Source of the DNA: 2-12-FULL-60-25 sp964638165
GTDB lineage: Bacteria; Patescibacteriota; Patescibacteriia; 2-12-FULL-60-25
Reading direction: 5' to 3'
Assembly: GCA_964638165.1 (NCBI GenBank)
Contig: CAZWYJ010000003.1
Span: 1 to 31,402, forward strand
Length of the DNA: 31,402 bases
Shown here: in pieces, positions 17,825 to 24,877 of the stretch
Layout of the letters: each line of letters begins with the position of its first letter
Position numbering within the stretch: the first letter of the stretch is position 1
Position numbers and translations under genes: made by a program
The notes under the pieces: model-generated
Seen by the model: the letters and a program-made list of their open reading frames with translations, nothing else
Databases searched by the model: none
What the model was told of the DNA's origin: nothing

Positions 17825-19276
17825 ATGCCACACTCGAAACAAACGAAGATCGTCTGTACCATTGGCCCGGCCTCTGCTGATGAAGACCTGCTACGACAGA
17901 TGGTGAAGGCGGGCATGAACGTGGCGCGCATGAATTTTTCTCACGGCACGCATGAGTACCACCAGGAAATTATTGACCGCATCCGTCGCATCTCCGAAGA
18001 GGAGGGCGTGACGGTTGGTATTCTTCAGGATTTGCAGGGACCGAAGATTCGCGTTGGCAAGCTCCCCCCGGAGGGCGTTGTCCTGGAGCCGGGGGATGAG
18101 GTGACGTTTATCTCCAAAGGCGAAACGGATGTGGAGAAGAAACGTTTGCTCGTGACGTACCCGAATCTGCACGGGGATGTGAAGGGGGGCGAGCGTATCC
18201 TTCTCGATGACGGCCTCATTTCAGCGGAGGTGGTTCGCGTGGAGGGCCCGTCCGTCATCTGTCGCGTGATAGACGGCGGCGTTTTGACGTCGAGCAAGGG
18301 CGTTAATTTCCCGGATTCCAATCTCACGATTTCCTCCTTGAGCGAGAAGGATATTCAGGATCTGACGTTCGGCGTAAAGAACGGTGTTGATCTGATCGCG
18401 CTCTCTTTTGTCCGGACGGCCAAGGAGGTCTACGATCTTCGATACCTCCTCAAGGAGGAAGAGGCCAAGCTTGGCAAGATGTTGGATCGGGAGCACGGCA
18501 TTAAAATTATCGTGAAGGTGGAAAAGCGCGAAGCCGTGGAAAATATCGAGGAAATTCTGGAGGCCGCCGATGGCATCATGGTCGCTCGCGGAGATTTGGG
18601 CGTGGAGATGCCGGCTGAAGAGGTCCCGCTCATCCAGAAGCGAATCATTGACCGTTGCCTGTGTGCGGCAAAGCCCGTGATCGTGGCAACGCAGATGCTG
18701 GATTCGATGATTCGGAACCCGCGGCCCACGCGAGCCGAGGTTTCCGACATCGCGAATGCCGTGATTGACCATACGGACGCCGTGATGCTTTCGGGAGAAA
18801 CGGCCAGCGGGAAGTATCCATTGCAGTCTCTTCAGACCATGGCGACGGTTGTTCGTCATACGGAGGCATCGCATTACGATTTTTTGCCGGTCAAACGAGA
18901 TTTGACGGGTTCGAGCACGGAGGAGGCGGTTTCGGAGGTGGCGAATATCCTCGCTCGGCAGATCAAAGCGCGGGCCATCATGGTGGCGTCCATTAGTGGC
19001 TCCACGGCTCGATTGGTGAGCCGGTATCGAACGGAACTTCCGATCTATGCCATGACCAGCGATGAGCGAATTCGCCACCAGCTTTCCTTAACGTGGGGGG
19101 TCGTTCCGTTCGTCATTCCGGTTTGCGCTACGGTGGAGGAGCTCTTGGAGCGCTCGATCGCAGAATTGAAGAAGCATCATTTGGTTAAAGAGGGAAATAA
19201 GATTATCGTCGTGGCAGGGGAGCCGGTTGGTGTGTCGGGAGGGGTGAACATGGTCGAAATCCGCGAAATCGTATAA
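17825..19276 (+). CDS. pyk: Pyruvate kinase
   Basis: A 483-residue pyruvate kinase, converting PEP and ADP to pyruvate and ATP, the last step of glycolysis. Motifs in order: KIVCTIGPAS; MNVARMNFSHGTHE; DLQGPKIRVG (start of the lid domain); ISSLSEKDIQDL; IIVKVEKREAVENI, with the catalytic lysine; the signature IMVARGDLGVEMPAEEVP; and ATQMLDSMIRNPRPTRAEVSD then DAVMLSGETASGKYP. The C-terminal regulatory domain is complete (IMVASISGSTARLVSRYRTELPI to SGGVNMVEIREIV). ATG 17825 starts the canonical N terminus and has no Shine-Dalgarno. It is a single gene followed 8 nt later by a long hairpin. It works at the same metabolic node as the downstream PEP synthase gene but in the opposite direction. 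Confidence 0.97.
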   Translation: MPHSKQTKIVCTIGPASADEDLLRQMVKAGMNVARMNFSHGTHEYHQEIIDRIRRISEEEGVTVGILQDLQGPKIRVGKLPPEGVVLEPGDEVTFISKGETDVEKKRLLVTYPNLHGDVKGGERILLDDGLISAEVVRVEGPSVICRVIDGGVLTSSKGVNFPDSNLTISSLSEKDIQDLTFGVKNGVDLIALSFVRTAKEVYDLRYLLKEEEAKLGKMLDREHGIKIIVKVEKREAVENIEEILEAADGIMVARGDLGVEMPAEEVPLIQKRIIDRCLCAAKPVIVATQMLDSMIRNPRPTRAEVSDIANAVIDHTDAVMLSGETASGKYPLQSLQTMATVVRHTEASHYDFLPVKRDLTGSSTEEAVSEVANILARQIKARAIMVASISGSTARLVSRYRTELPIYAMTSDERIRHQLSLTWGVVPFVIPVCATVEELLERSIAELKKHHLVKEGNKIIVVAGEPVGVSGGVNMVEIREIV

Positions 19277-19283
19277 GTGCATT

Positions 19284-19403
19284 GCCGGGCAAAATAGGCG
19301 ACTAGCTCGCGCTTCGGAAAAATATCCGTTCAACGTACGCTTTCGGTACGTCTCACGGATATTTTTCCTCCAGCGCTTCGCTATTCATCCTATTTTGCCC
19401 GGC
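19284..19403. repeat. Long three-tier hairpin after pyk (copy 2 of the family)
   Basis: Three nested perfect stems: 19284-19298 with 19389-19403 (15 bp), 19316-19329 with 19355-19368 (14 bp) and ACGTAC/GTACGT (19333-19338 with 19346-19351; loop GCTTTCG). Between the first two tiers lie GGCGACTAGCTCGCGCTTC (left) and a block from TCCAGCGC to ATTCATCC (right, 19369-19390), shared with the hairpin after ftsZ. The outer and middle stems have no sequence match to that copy. It begins 8 nt after the pyk stop. A weak terminator-like CCGC-TTCT-GCGG followed by six Ts lies at 19445-19464. Confidence 0.8.
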
Positions 19404-19578
19404 TCGTTGTTTATCGTCATGATACCATCGGTATCGTCTAAGCCCCGCTTCTGCGGACTTTTTTGGTCCCCGTCTGCCATCGCCTGCGCGAAGCAATGGC
19501 GGGCAGGCAACGCGTCGCGCTTCATCGCTTTCTGGAGGTTCTTTTGCGAGAACGTGGTCCATGTAGTGCTTCGTTATT

Positions 19579-20057
19579 CCACACCCACCCCTAACCCCTC
19601 CCTTAGCCTTCGCTTCGCTCGGCAAAAGGGAGGGGAACTTGCTTTGAAAGTCATGCGTTAAGATGTCAAAAACTCTTTCGAAAAGGCCCCCTTCCCTTGA
19701 AAGCGATCTGATGTAGATGTTGACCTCAAGAATTCAAGATTCTTTTGATAGTACAGCGAAATTCATGCGGTCGCTCTTGTTTGAACGAAATATCTCTTGT
19801 CACTCCGAGCGAAGCGAGGAGTCTATTTCCCCGCAAGGAGGTGACCATACCTCATAATCCCCAGTACCAGAATATCCATTTTTTGGTTCTTTGAGAACGA
19901 TATGCTCATCGTGGAGATAGAAATTTCGAAATAGACCCTTCGCTTCGCTCCCGCCAAAGGCGGACACGGCAGGGTGACAGGAGGATGTTTTGGGCTCTAT
20001 CCTCGGTCAACATCTACATCAGATCGCTTTCAAGGGAGGGGTTGGGAGTGGGTGTGG
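19579..20057. repeat. Second large inverted-repeat element, between pyk and ppsA
   Basis: A perfect 33-bp inverted repeat (19693-19725 with 20005-20037) encloses 279 bp. An outer pair (19579-19604 with 20032-20057) matches at 24 of 26 positions. Inside, GTCACTCCGAGCGAAGCGAGGAGTCTATTTC-type sequence (about 19799-19830) is mirrored loosely by AAATAGACCCTTCGCTTCGCTCCC (about 19930-19953). No reading frame with a recognisable product is present in 19277-20209. The element resembles stacked dispersed intergenic repeats rather than a coding mobile element. Confidence 0.75.
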
Positions 20058-20137
20058 ATGTGAAACAGGGAAGCGTCGGGTCCGCCCGCCACGTCCGCCT
20101 AGGCGAAGGAGGCGTTGCGGTCGGGGACTGCGTCACA

Positions 20138-20171
20138 TTCTACGCGATGGGTTCCGTTCTACGTGATGGGT
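20138..20171. repeat. Tandem TTCTACG repeat upstream of ppsA
   Basis: Two copies, TTCTACGCGATGGGT (20138-20152) and TTCTACGTGATGGGT (20157-20171), have a 19-bp period and differ at one base. Related GTTCTACGG words and their complements occur in the ftsA-ftsZ spacer (about 14990-15013 and 15353-15383). Confidence 0.65.
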
Positions 20172-20190
20172 GTCGAACGGCCTGCTTGCA

Positions 20191-20199
20191 TGGTATAGT
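20191..20199 (+). promoter_or_regulatory. Extended -10 promoter for ppsA
   Basis: TGGTATAGT is an extended -10 (TGn plus TATAGT, 5 of 6). The predicted start near 20206 lies about 4 nt before ATG 20210. No convincing -35. It is nearly identical to the extended -10 at 11375-11383. Confidence 0.55.
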
Positions 20200-20209
20200 T
20201 GTCCACAAC

Positions 20210-22642
20210 ATGACCTCTATGCCTCACAAAAATCTTCCACTCGTTCGACTCTATAAAGACATTGACATGCGCGACGTCGCGAGCGTCGGAGGAAAGAATG
20301 CCTCTCTCGGCGAGATGTTCCAGCACCTCACGAAGCGTGGCATTCGCATCCCGGACGGATTCGCCACCACGGCAGACGCTTTCCGTTTTTACATCACGGA
20401 GAACGGTTTGGACAAGCTGATTCGCGATACGCTCAAAGGCCTGAATGTCTCCTCTCTCAAAAATCTCCGCGCTGCCGGCTTGAAGATTCGTCAGGCGATC
20501 TTGAAGGGCAAGATCCCGCAGGACTTGGAGCGCGAGATCATCTCCGCGTACCGCGATCTCTCAAAGCGCGAGGGAACGGGCGGTCGCCCGGTTGATGTGG
20601 CTGTGCGGTCCAGCGCCACGGCGGAAGATCTCCCGGGAGCATCCTTCGCGGGCCAGCAGGATACCTATCTCAATATTCGCGGGGAGAAAATGGTGATTGA
20701 CGCCGTGCGTCGTTGTTTCGCCTCCCTCTTTACGGATCGCGCCATCGCGTACCGCCAAGAGAAGGGGTTCGATCATCTCAAGGTGGCGCTCTCCTGTGGC
20801 GTGCAGAAGATGGTGCGCTCAGACAAGGCGAGTGCGGGCGTAATGTTCACGATTGATACGGAGTCCGGTTTTCGTGATGTCGTGCTCATCAATGCGGCAT
20901 GGGGATTGGGGGAGAGCGTAGTGCAGGGCAAGGTAAGTCCGGATCAGTACTTCGTGTTCAAGCCATTGCTCTCCAAGGCAGGACTCGACCCGATCATCAA
21001 TCGTCGCATTGGCGCCAAGGAGGCCAAGATGATCTACGCGGAAGGCAAGAAAGATCCGACCAAGACGATCGCGGTGCCTCCCAAAGAACAACGTTTGCCA
21101 TGTCTCAAGGATTCGGAAATTCTCACGCTTGCTCGGTGGGGCATGGAAATCGAATCGTACTATTCCACGTTGGCAAAGACGGATCGTCCCATGGATATTG
21201 AGTGGGCCAAGGATGGCGTGAATGGACGTCTTTATATCGTGCAGGCGCGTCCGGAAACGGTTCAGGCCGAGCGCGATCAGGGCAAGATTCGGTCGTATAA
21301 ACTCAAGAAGGCCGGGAAAGTGCTCACGCAGGGGCTCTCCATCGGTTCTGCCATCGGCAAAGGCGTGGTGCGCGTGGTCAAAGACGTGCACGCCCTCAAG
21401 GATTTTAAAGACGGAGACATCCTCATCACGCGCATGACGGATCCTGACTGGGTGCCGGTCATGAAGCGTGCGAGCGCGATCGTGACGGATAGCGGCGGTC
21501 GCACCTGTCACGCGGCCATTGTGGCGCGCGAGCTCGGCACGCCGGCCATTGTGGGCGCGAGGAATGCCACCAAGGTGTTGAAGGAGAAGCAGAAGGTCAC
21601 GGTCTCCTGCGCAGAGGGCGAAACTGGGCACGTGTATGACGGATTCCTGCCATTCGATATCGAAGAGATGGATTTGAACGCGCTCAAGAAGCCGAAGACG
21701 CGCATCATGATGAACATCGCGCAGCCGGATTTGGCCTTTAAGCACTCGTTCATTCCGAATAGCGGCGTGGGATTGGCGCGCACAGAGTTCATCTTCACGG
21801 ACTATATCAAAGTCCATCCGCTCGCTCTCATGCACATGGATCGGGTGGATGCCAAGTTGCGCAAGGAGATTGATGAGATCACGTACCCGTACAAGGATAA
21901 GAAAGCGTACTTCGTGGACCGTCTGGCGGAAGGTGTGGCCATGCTCGCGGCGGCTTTTTACCCGAATGATGTGATCGTGCGCATGTCCGACTTCAAGACG
22001 AACGAGTATGCCTCGCTCGTGGGCGGAACCGCTTATGAGCCGAAGGAATCCAACCCGATGATCGGCTGGCGTGGCGCGAGCCGTTACTATGACGGTGCAT
22101 ATCGCGAGGCATTCATGCTGGAGTGCAAGGCCATCAAAAAGGTTCGCGAGGAAATGGGCTTGGAGAACGTGATCGTGATGATTCCGTTCTGCCGCACGCC
22201 GAAAGAGGGTGAGAAGGTGTTGGCGACCATGGCCGAAGCCGGATTGACGCGCGGGAAGAAGGGGTTGCAGGTGTACGTGATGGTCGAAATTCCGTCGAAC
22301 ATCATCCTCGCAGAACAGTTCGCGGATCTCTTTGACGGATTCAGCATCGGATCGAATGACCTCACCCAGCTCACGCTCGGCGTTGACCGTGATTCGGAGC
22401 TCGTGAGCCACATCTATGATGAGCAGAATCAGGCGGTGCAGGATTCCATTCGCCACGTAATCAAGGCGGCAAAGAAGAAGGGGATTAAGATCGGTATTTG
22501 CGGGCAAGCGCCGTCAGATTACCCGGAATTCGCCAAGTTTCTGGTACGCGAGGGCATAGACAGCATGTCGCTCAACCCGGATTCCGTGTACAAGACCACG
22601 CAGGCGATTCTGAAGACCGAGCAGGAGATGGGGCGCGGGTAG
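20210..22642 (+). CDS. ppsA: Phosphoenolpyruvate synthase (pyruvate, water dikinase)
   Basis: An 810-residue PEP synthase: pyruvate, ATP and water give PEP, AMP and phosphate. The N-terminal nucleotide-binding domain shows VASVGGKNASLGEMF, VAVRSSATAEDLPGASFAG and AWGLGESVVQGKVSPD. The swivelling phosphohistidine domain shows DSGGRTCHAAIVARELG, with H434 as phospho-carrier. The C-terminal PEP/pyruvate barrel shows GVGLARTEFIF, VMVEIPSNIILAEQFAD, FSIGSNDLTQLTLGVDRDS and GICGQAPSDYPEF. The length is typical. ATG 20210 (or 20219, also in frame) fits the promoter and the family N terminus; the frame is open to 19985 but that part is repeat sequence. The gene permits gluconeogenic flux opposite to pyk. 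A hairpin and a terminator follow. Confidence 0.96.
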   Translation: MTSMPHKNLPLVRLYKDIDMRDVASVGGKNASLGEMFQHLTKRGIRIPDGFATTADAFRFYITENGLDKLIRDTLKGLNVSSLKNLRAAGLKIRQAILKGKIPQDLEREIISAYRDLSKREGTGGRPVDVAVRSSATAEDLPGASFAGQQDTYLNIRGEKMVIDAVRRCFASLFTDRAIAYRQEKGFDHLKVALSCGVQKMVRSDKASAGVMFTIDTESGFRDVVLINAAWGLGESVVQGKVSPDQYFVFKPLLSKAGLDPIINRRIGAKEAKMIYAEGKKDPTKTIAVPPKEQRLPCLKDSEILTLARWGMEIESYYSTLAKTDRPMDIEWAKDGVNGRLYIVQARPETVQAERDQGKIRSYKLKKAGKVLTQGLSIGSAIGKGVVRVVKDVHALKDFKDGDILITRMTDPDWVPVMKRASAIVTDSGGRTCHAAIVARELGTPAIVGARNATKVLKEKQKVTVSCAEGETGHVYDGFLPFDIEEMDLNALKKPKTRIMMNIAQPDLAFKHSFIPNSGVGLARTEFIFTDYIKVHPLALMHMDRVDAKLRKEIDEITYPYKDKKAYFVDRLAEGVAMLAAAFYPNDVIVRMSDFKTNEYASLVGGTAYEPKESNPMIGWRGASRYYDGAYREAFMLECKAIKKVREEMGLENVIVMIPFCRTPKEGEKVLATMAEAGLTRGKKGLQVYVMVEIPSNIILAEQFADLFDGFSIGSNDLTQLTLGVDRDSELVSHIYDEQNQAVQDSIRHVIKAAKKKGIKIGICGQAPSDYPEFAKFLVREGIDSMSLNPDSVYKTTQAILKTEQEMGRG

Positions 22643-22679
22643 GGGTTGGGCGTTTGGGTTTTGGTTGTTGAAAACCGTA

Positions 22680-22749
22680 GGGGCGTCCCGATGGACATCG
22701 GGACCCGCCCCTCGCTGGCAAAAAAAGACAGGCGGCTTGCCTGTCTTTT
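22680..22749 (+). terminator. Hairpin plus intrinsic terminator after ppsA
   Basis: The first hairpin pairs GGGGCGTCCCGAT (22680-22692) with 22697-22711, with a 2-nt bulge and loop GGAC. It is followed by AAAAGACAGGC-GGCTT-GCCTGTCTTTT (22723-22749), an 11-bp A/T-bordered stem typical of a bidirectional rho-independent terminator. The GC-rich hairpin may be a dispersed repeat. Confidence 0.75.
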
Positions 22750-22850
22750 GGCGTGTTGACGAGTCCTGCAATGTCCTTTACCGTTTGGGCGTCGACGTCT
22801 GCGGTCTGCAGTCCGTCGTGAAGACGAACCTTTCATAATGGGGGGTGAAG

Positions 22851-23129
22851 ATGTTTAGCGATCGCGAGGTGACCTATCGCCGTACGTTGCACGTATCAGT
22901 ACGATTGGCGTGCCGTGAACAAACATGTGATATCTGTCAGAAGCTGATCGTGCCGGGCGAGGAGTATGAAGAAGAGGTTGTGGCACTTCGCACTCGTTTT
23001 TCCGATGGCCGTATCGAGCGCCACGTATCCGTTTGGAGGAGGCATTCCTTCGGATGCATTCCTCCGGATGAGGATTTTGACCAGGATAGGGATCTCGACG
23101 AGGACGCTCCTTTTGTCGAGGCTGCTTGA
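22851..23129 (+). CDS. Small putative metal-binding protein of unknown function
   Basis: A 92-residue protein that I do not recognise. It has a CDIC pair at about residues 26-29 and a later HVSVWRRHSFGC group; together these could ligate one zinc ion. The C-terminal 20 residues are very acidic (DEDFDQDRDLDEDAPF). ATG 22851 is chosen because GGGGGTG lies just upstream as a Shine-Dalgarno; a GTG at 22845 is in frame but lies inside that site. It is the first gene of a three-gene cassette and is separated by 14 nt from the next. CATAAT (22834-22839) could be a -10, though it would leave hardly any leader. Confidence 0.7.
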   Translation: MFSDREVTYRRTLHVSVRLACREQTCDICQKLIVPGEEYEEEVVALRTRFSDGRIERHVSVWRRHSFGCIPPDEDFDQDRDLDEDAPFVEAA

Positions 23130-23143
23130 GAAGGAGGCTGTGC

Positions 23144-23470
23144 ATGGCAACAACGCACTATCGCTGTCAGAAATGCGGACGCATGGATAAAAAGGGGAAG
23201 TTCAGGAAGTTGCCCGATGGGCGCCGCCAGTGTCCGAAGCGGGGTTGTGGCGAGGCGGATGATACGTTTCCGTGCCGGAAATTTCGCTGCCTTGCCTGTC
23301 GCCGTATCGGTGAACAGTTGGAGTTTTTCCCGGGTATGCCTGGCGATGCCGATCCTTCCATTGGCCCGCCTTGGCCATTTACGTGTCCACGGTGCGGGTC
23401 GGAGGAGGGATATGTGCAAGTGCCCATTTTTATTTTTTTATTGTATGCTCATGCAGGAGTCTTGCTATGA
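23144..23470 (+). CDS. Zinc-ribbon protein of unknown function
   Basis: A 108-residue protein with four cysteine clusters: CQKC near the start, then CPKRGC, CLAC and CPRC, with basic residues between. This is probably two treble-clef or zinc-ribbon modules. A strong Shine-Dalgarno, AAGGAGG (23131-23137), precedes ATG 23144. The last 18 residues, after EEGYVQV, turn abruptly hydrophobic (PIFIFLLYAHAGVLL) where the DNA becomes a T-rich run (about 23427-23440). The original C terminus may therefore have been lost or altered there. The stop overlaps the next gene's start (ATGA). The family is not recognised. Confidence 0.72.
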   Translation: MATTHYRCQKCGRMDKKGKFRKLPDGRRQCPKRGCGEADDTFPCRKFRCLACRRIGEQLEFFPGMPGDADPSIGPPWPFTCPRCGSEEGYVQVPIFIFLLYAHAGVLL

Positions 23471-23940
23471 ATATATTTCTCGAGCGGTTTGTTAGGGAAA
23501 CCTTTTCAAAACAGGGGAGGGCATTGGATTTAGGTGCGGGAAAATTTTTCGATGTCGCATGCATGCGACAGATTGGATGGAAGTGTGAGGGTGTGGATTT
23601 AAAGACGGGTGTAGATCTCGAGAAGCCGTACAAAGCAAGTAATGGCCTTTGCGAGCTCGTTTACTCAAATTACGTTGTTCATAAGTTGAAAAATCGTGAG
23701 CAATTTTTCAAGACCGTCCGTGACAACCTGAAGGACGGTGGGTGGTTGTTTATTCATACATTTGACAAGTCCGATCGAAACAGCGTATCGAAACTGACAC
23801 AAGATGTTTTAAAAAGGGAATTAAAAAAACAAGGATTTGTGAATATAAAAACAAATGTTTTTCCTTTTTACGACAACGATTTTGGTCATAGGCATTGGCA
23901 CAAGATTTTGCAGGTGACGGGACAGAAGGCGAGATTGTGA
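23467..23940 (+). CDS. Small class I SAM-dependent methyltransferase
   Basis: A 157-residue protein with a Rossmann-type SAM site: ALDLGAGKFFDVACM (motif I), then CEGVDLKTGVDLEKPY with the acidic ribose-binding position, LVYSNYVVHKL (motif IV region) and LKDGGWLFIHTFDKSD (post-strand motif). It is shorter than most members and lacks an obvious substrate domain; the target is unknown. Shine-Dalgarno AGGAG (23455-23459) lies 7 nt before ATG 23467, which overlaps the zinc-ribbon gene's stop. The gene is visibly richer in A and T than its neighbours, with several A-runs and AAA/GAT-type codons, which suggests transfer. A likely terminator follows at 24055. Confidence 0.85.
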   Translation: MNIFLERFVRETFSKQGRALDLGAGKFFDVACMRQIGWKCEGVDLKTGVDLEKPYKASNGLCELVYSNYVVHKLKNREQFFKTVRDNLKDGGWLFIHTFDKSDRNSVSKLTQDVLKRELKKQGFVNIKTNVFPFYDNDFGHRHWHKILQVTGQKARL

Positions 23941-24054
23941 GGTGCGAGCAATTTTTTACTAGTTGTGTAGCGAGAAGCCGTCTTGTTGATCATGGATTTT
24001 TCTAAAGAACCTGACTTCGGCTATTGAACTTTTCATCCCACTGTTCTTCCCTAC

Positions 24055-24081
24055 AAGGCCTTCGCTACTCGCGGAGGTCTT
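24055..24081 (+). terminator. Hairpin at the convergent gene junction
   Basis: AAGGCCTTCGC (24055-24065) pairs with GCGGAGGTCTT (24071-24081) over 11 bp, including two G-U pairs on the plus-strand RNA; the loop is TACTC. The T-tract is weak. It lies between the end of the methyltransferase gene and the end of the minus-strand 24102 gene, where a terminator is expected. Confidence 0.45.
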
Positions 24082-24101
24082 GGTGTTTATGGGTGGGAAC
24101 G

Positions 24102-24809
24102 CTATTCCTCAAACGAGATGCTCTGGATGATTCGCTTCACGGTGTCAGAGAGATCGTCGTATTCGGTGTGATCTAATAAAATTTCATATGCGACACCATC
24201 TTTTTCAGCGAGAATGGCATACGTCGTTGTCGTTGATCCGTCTCCGGCGATACCGGTTGACGATACTTCGTACGCTTCAACTCCGTCGATACTCAATATC
24301 TTCAATGAAGATTGCTTCAAAGGCGACTTCGCTTCATGACAAGAGATATAGAGGCTTCGATACTGCGGATACAAGAATGCCTCACCTTCTGCATTATCGA
24401 TAAGTTCCTGATTCGCTTTTCGCCATGCATCATCATTGCGTTGGTTTTCAGGACTGATAAGCTGAGATTCGCCAAGAAAGCCAAAAACAGACCAATCGGC
24501 AGGGATATCGTACGTCGAATGGCAGTAATTATTCACTATGGTCTTATATCCAGCCTCTTGTGTTGAAGGTGTCGAAGAGACGATTTCGTTTACGTGATAG
24601 GTAGGGGTTTGCCATCTGTTTGGCATAGGTATCGAAATGGTTTCACTTGTTGGAGTGGTTGGATTTGCTGCCGGTTCAGAAGGGGTTGGACGGGGGATAT
24701 TTGGCTCGCGTTTTTTTAGTTGCTTCCATGCGGCAACGAAATATACGCCTCCAAGAAGAGCGAGGCCGATGAGTGCGAATACGAGTTTTTTCTGATGAAA
24801 AATGGACAT
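24102..24809 (-). CDS. Membrane-anchored protein with C-terminal PsbP-like domain
   Basis: A 235-residue protein. After MSIFHQKK comes one membrane segment (LVFALIGLALLGGVYFVAAW), then a Pro/Thr-rich outer linker (about 33-85), then a folded domain (about 90-235). The folded part contains YDIPADWSVFGF, LISPENQ, ILSIDGVEAYEVSS and YEILLDHTEYDDLSDTVKRI; this strand and helix pattern recalls PsbP/Mog1-type lipoprotein domains. It also recalls the C-terminal domain of the 11396 product, but the similarity is weak. Two cysteines (in NNYCHSTYD and LYISCHEA) may form a disulfide. It lies 68 nt downstream of the MEMO-family gene on the same strand and may belong to that operon. No Shine-Dalgarno. Function unknown. 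Confidence 0.82.
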   Translation of the reverse strand: MSIFHQKKLVFALIGLALLGGVYFVAAWKQLKKREPNIPRPTPSEPAANPTTPTSETISIPMPNRWQTPTYHVNEIVSSTPSTQEAGYKTIVNNYCHSTYDIPADWSVFGFLGESQLISPENQRNDDAWRKANQELIDNAEGEAFLYPQYRSLYISCHEAKSPLKQSSLKILSIDGVEAYEVSSTGIAGDGSTTTTYAILAEKDGVAYEILLDHTEYDDLSDTVKRIIQSISFEE

Positions 24810-24877
24810 AATCTTTACTAAAGGTATAAAGAGTTTGGCTACATTTAAGGCAGGTGGAAGGGATCCGTCCGTGATCT

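Noticed and set aside
19835..19860. Fragment of a 16S rRNA 3' end
   Set aside because: AAGGAGGTGACC resembles the complement of the 16S tail, but the match is short and nothing ribosomal flanks it; chance is likelier.
14885..20057. Insertion sequences with transposase
   Set aside because: The palindromic elements contain no transposase frame or remnant that can be recognised.
19985..20209. N-terminal extension of PEP synthase to 19985
   Set aside because: The extra residues are translated repeat DNA, while ATG 20210 fits both the promoter and the family N terminus.
20819..22507. 562-codon minus-strand frame inside ppsA
   Set aside because: It is antisense to fully conserved PEP synthase motifs; the His/Arg/Leu-rich product matches nothing known.
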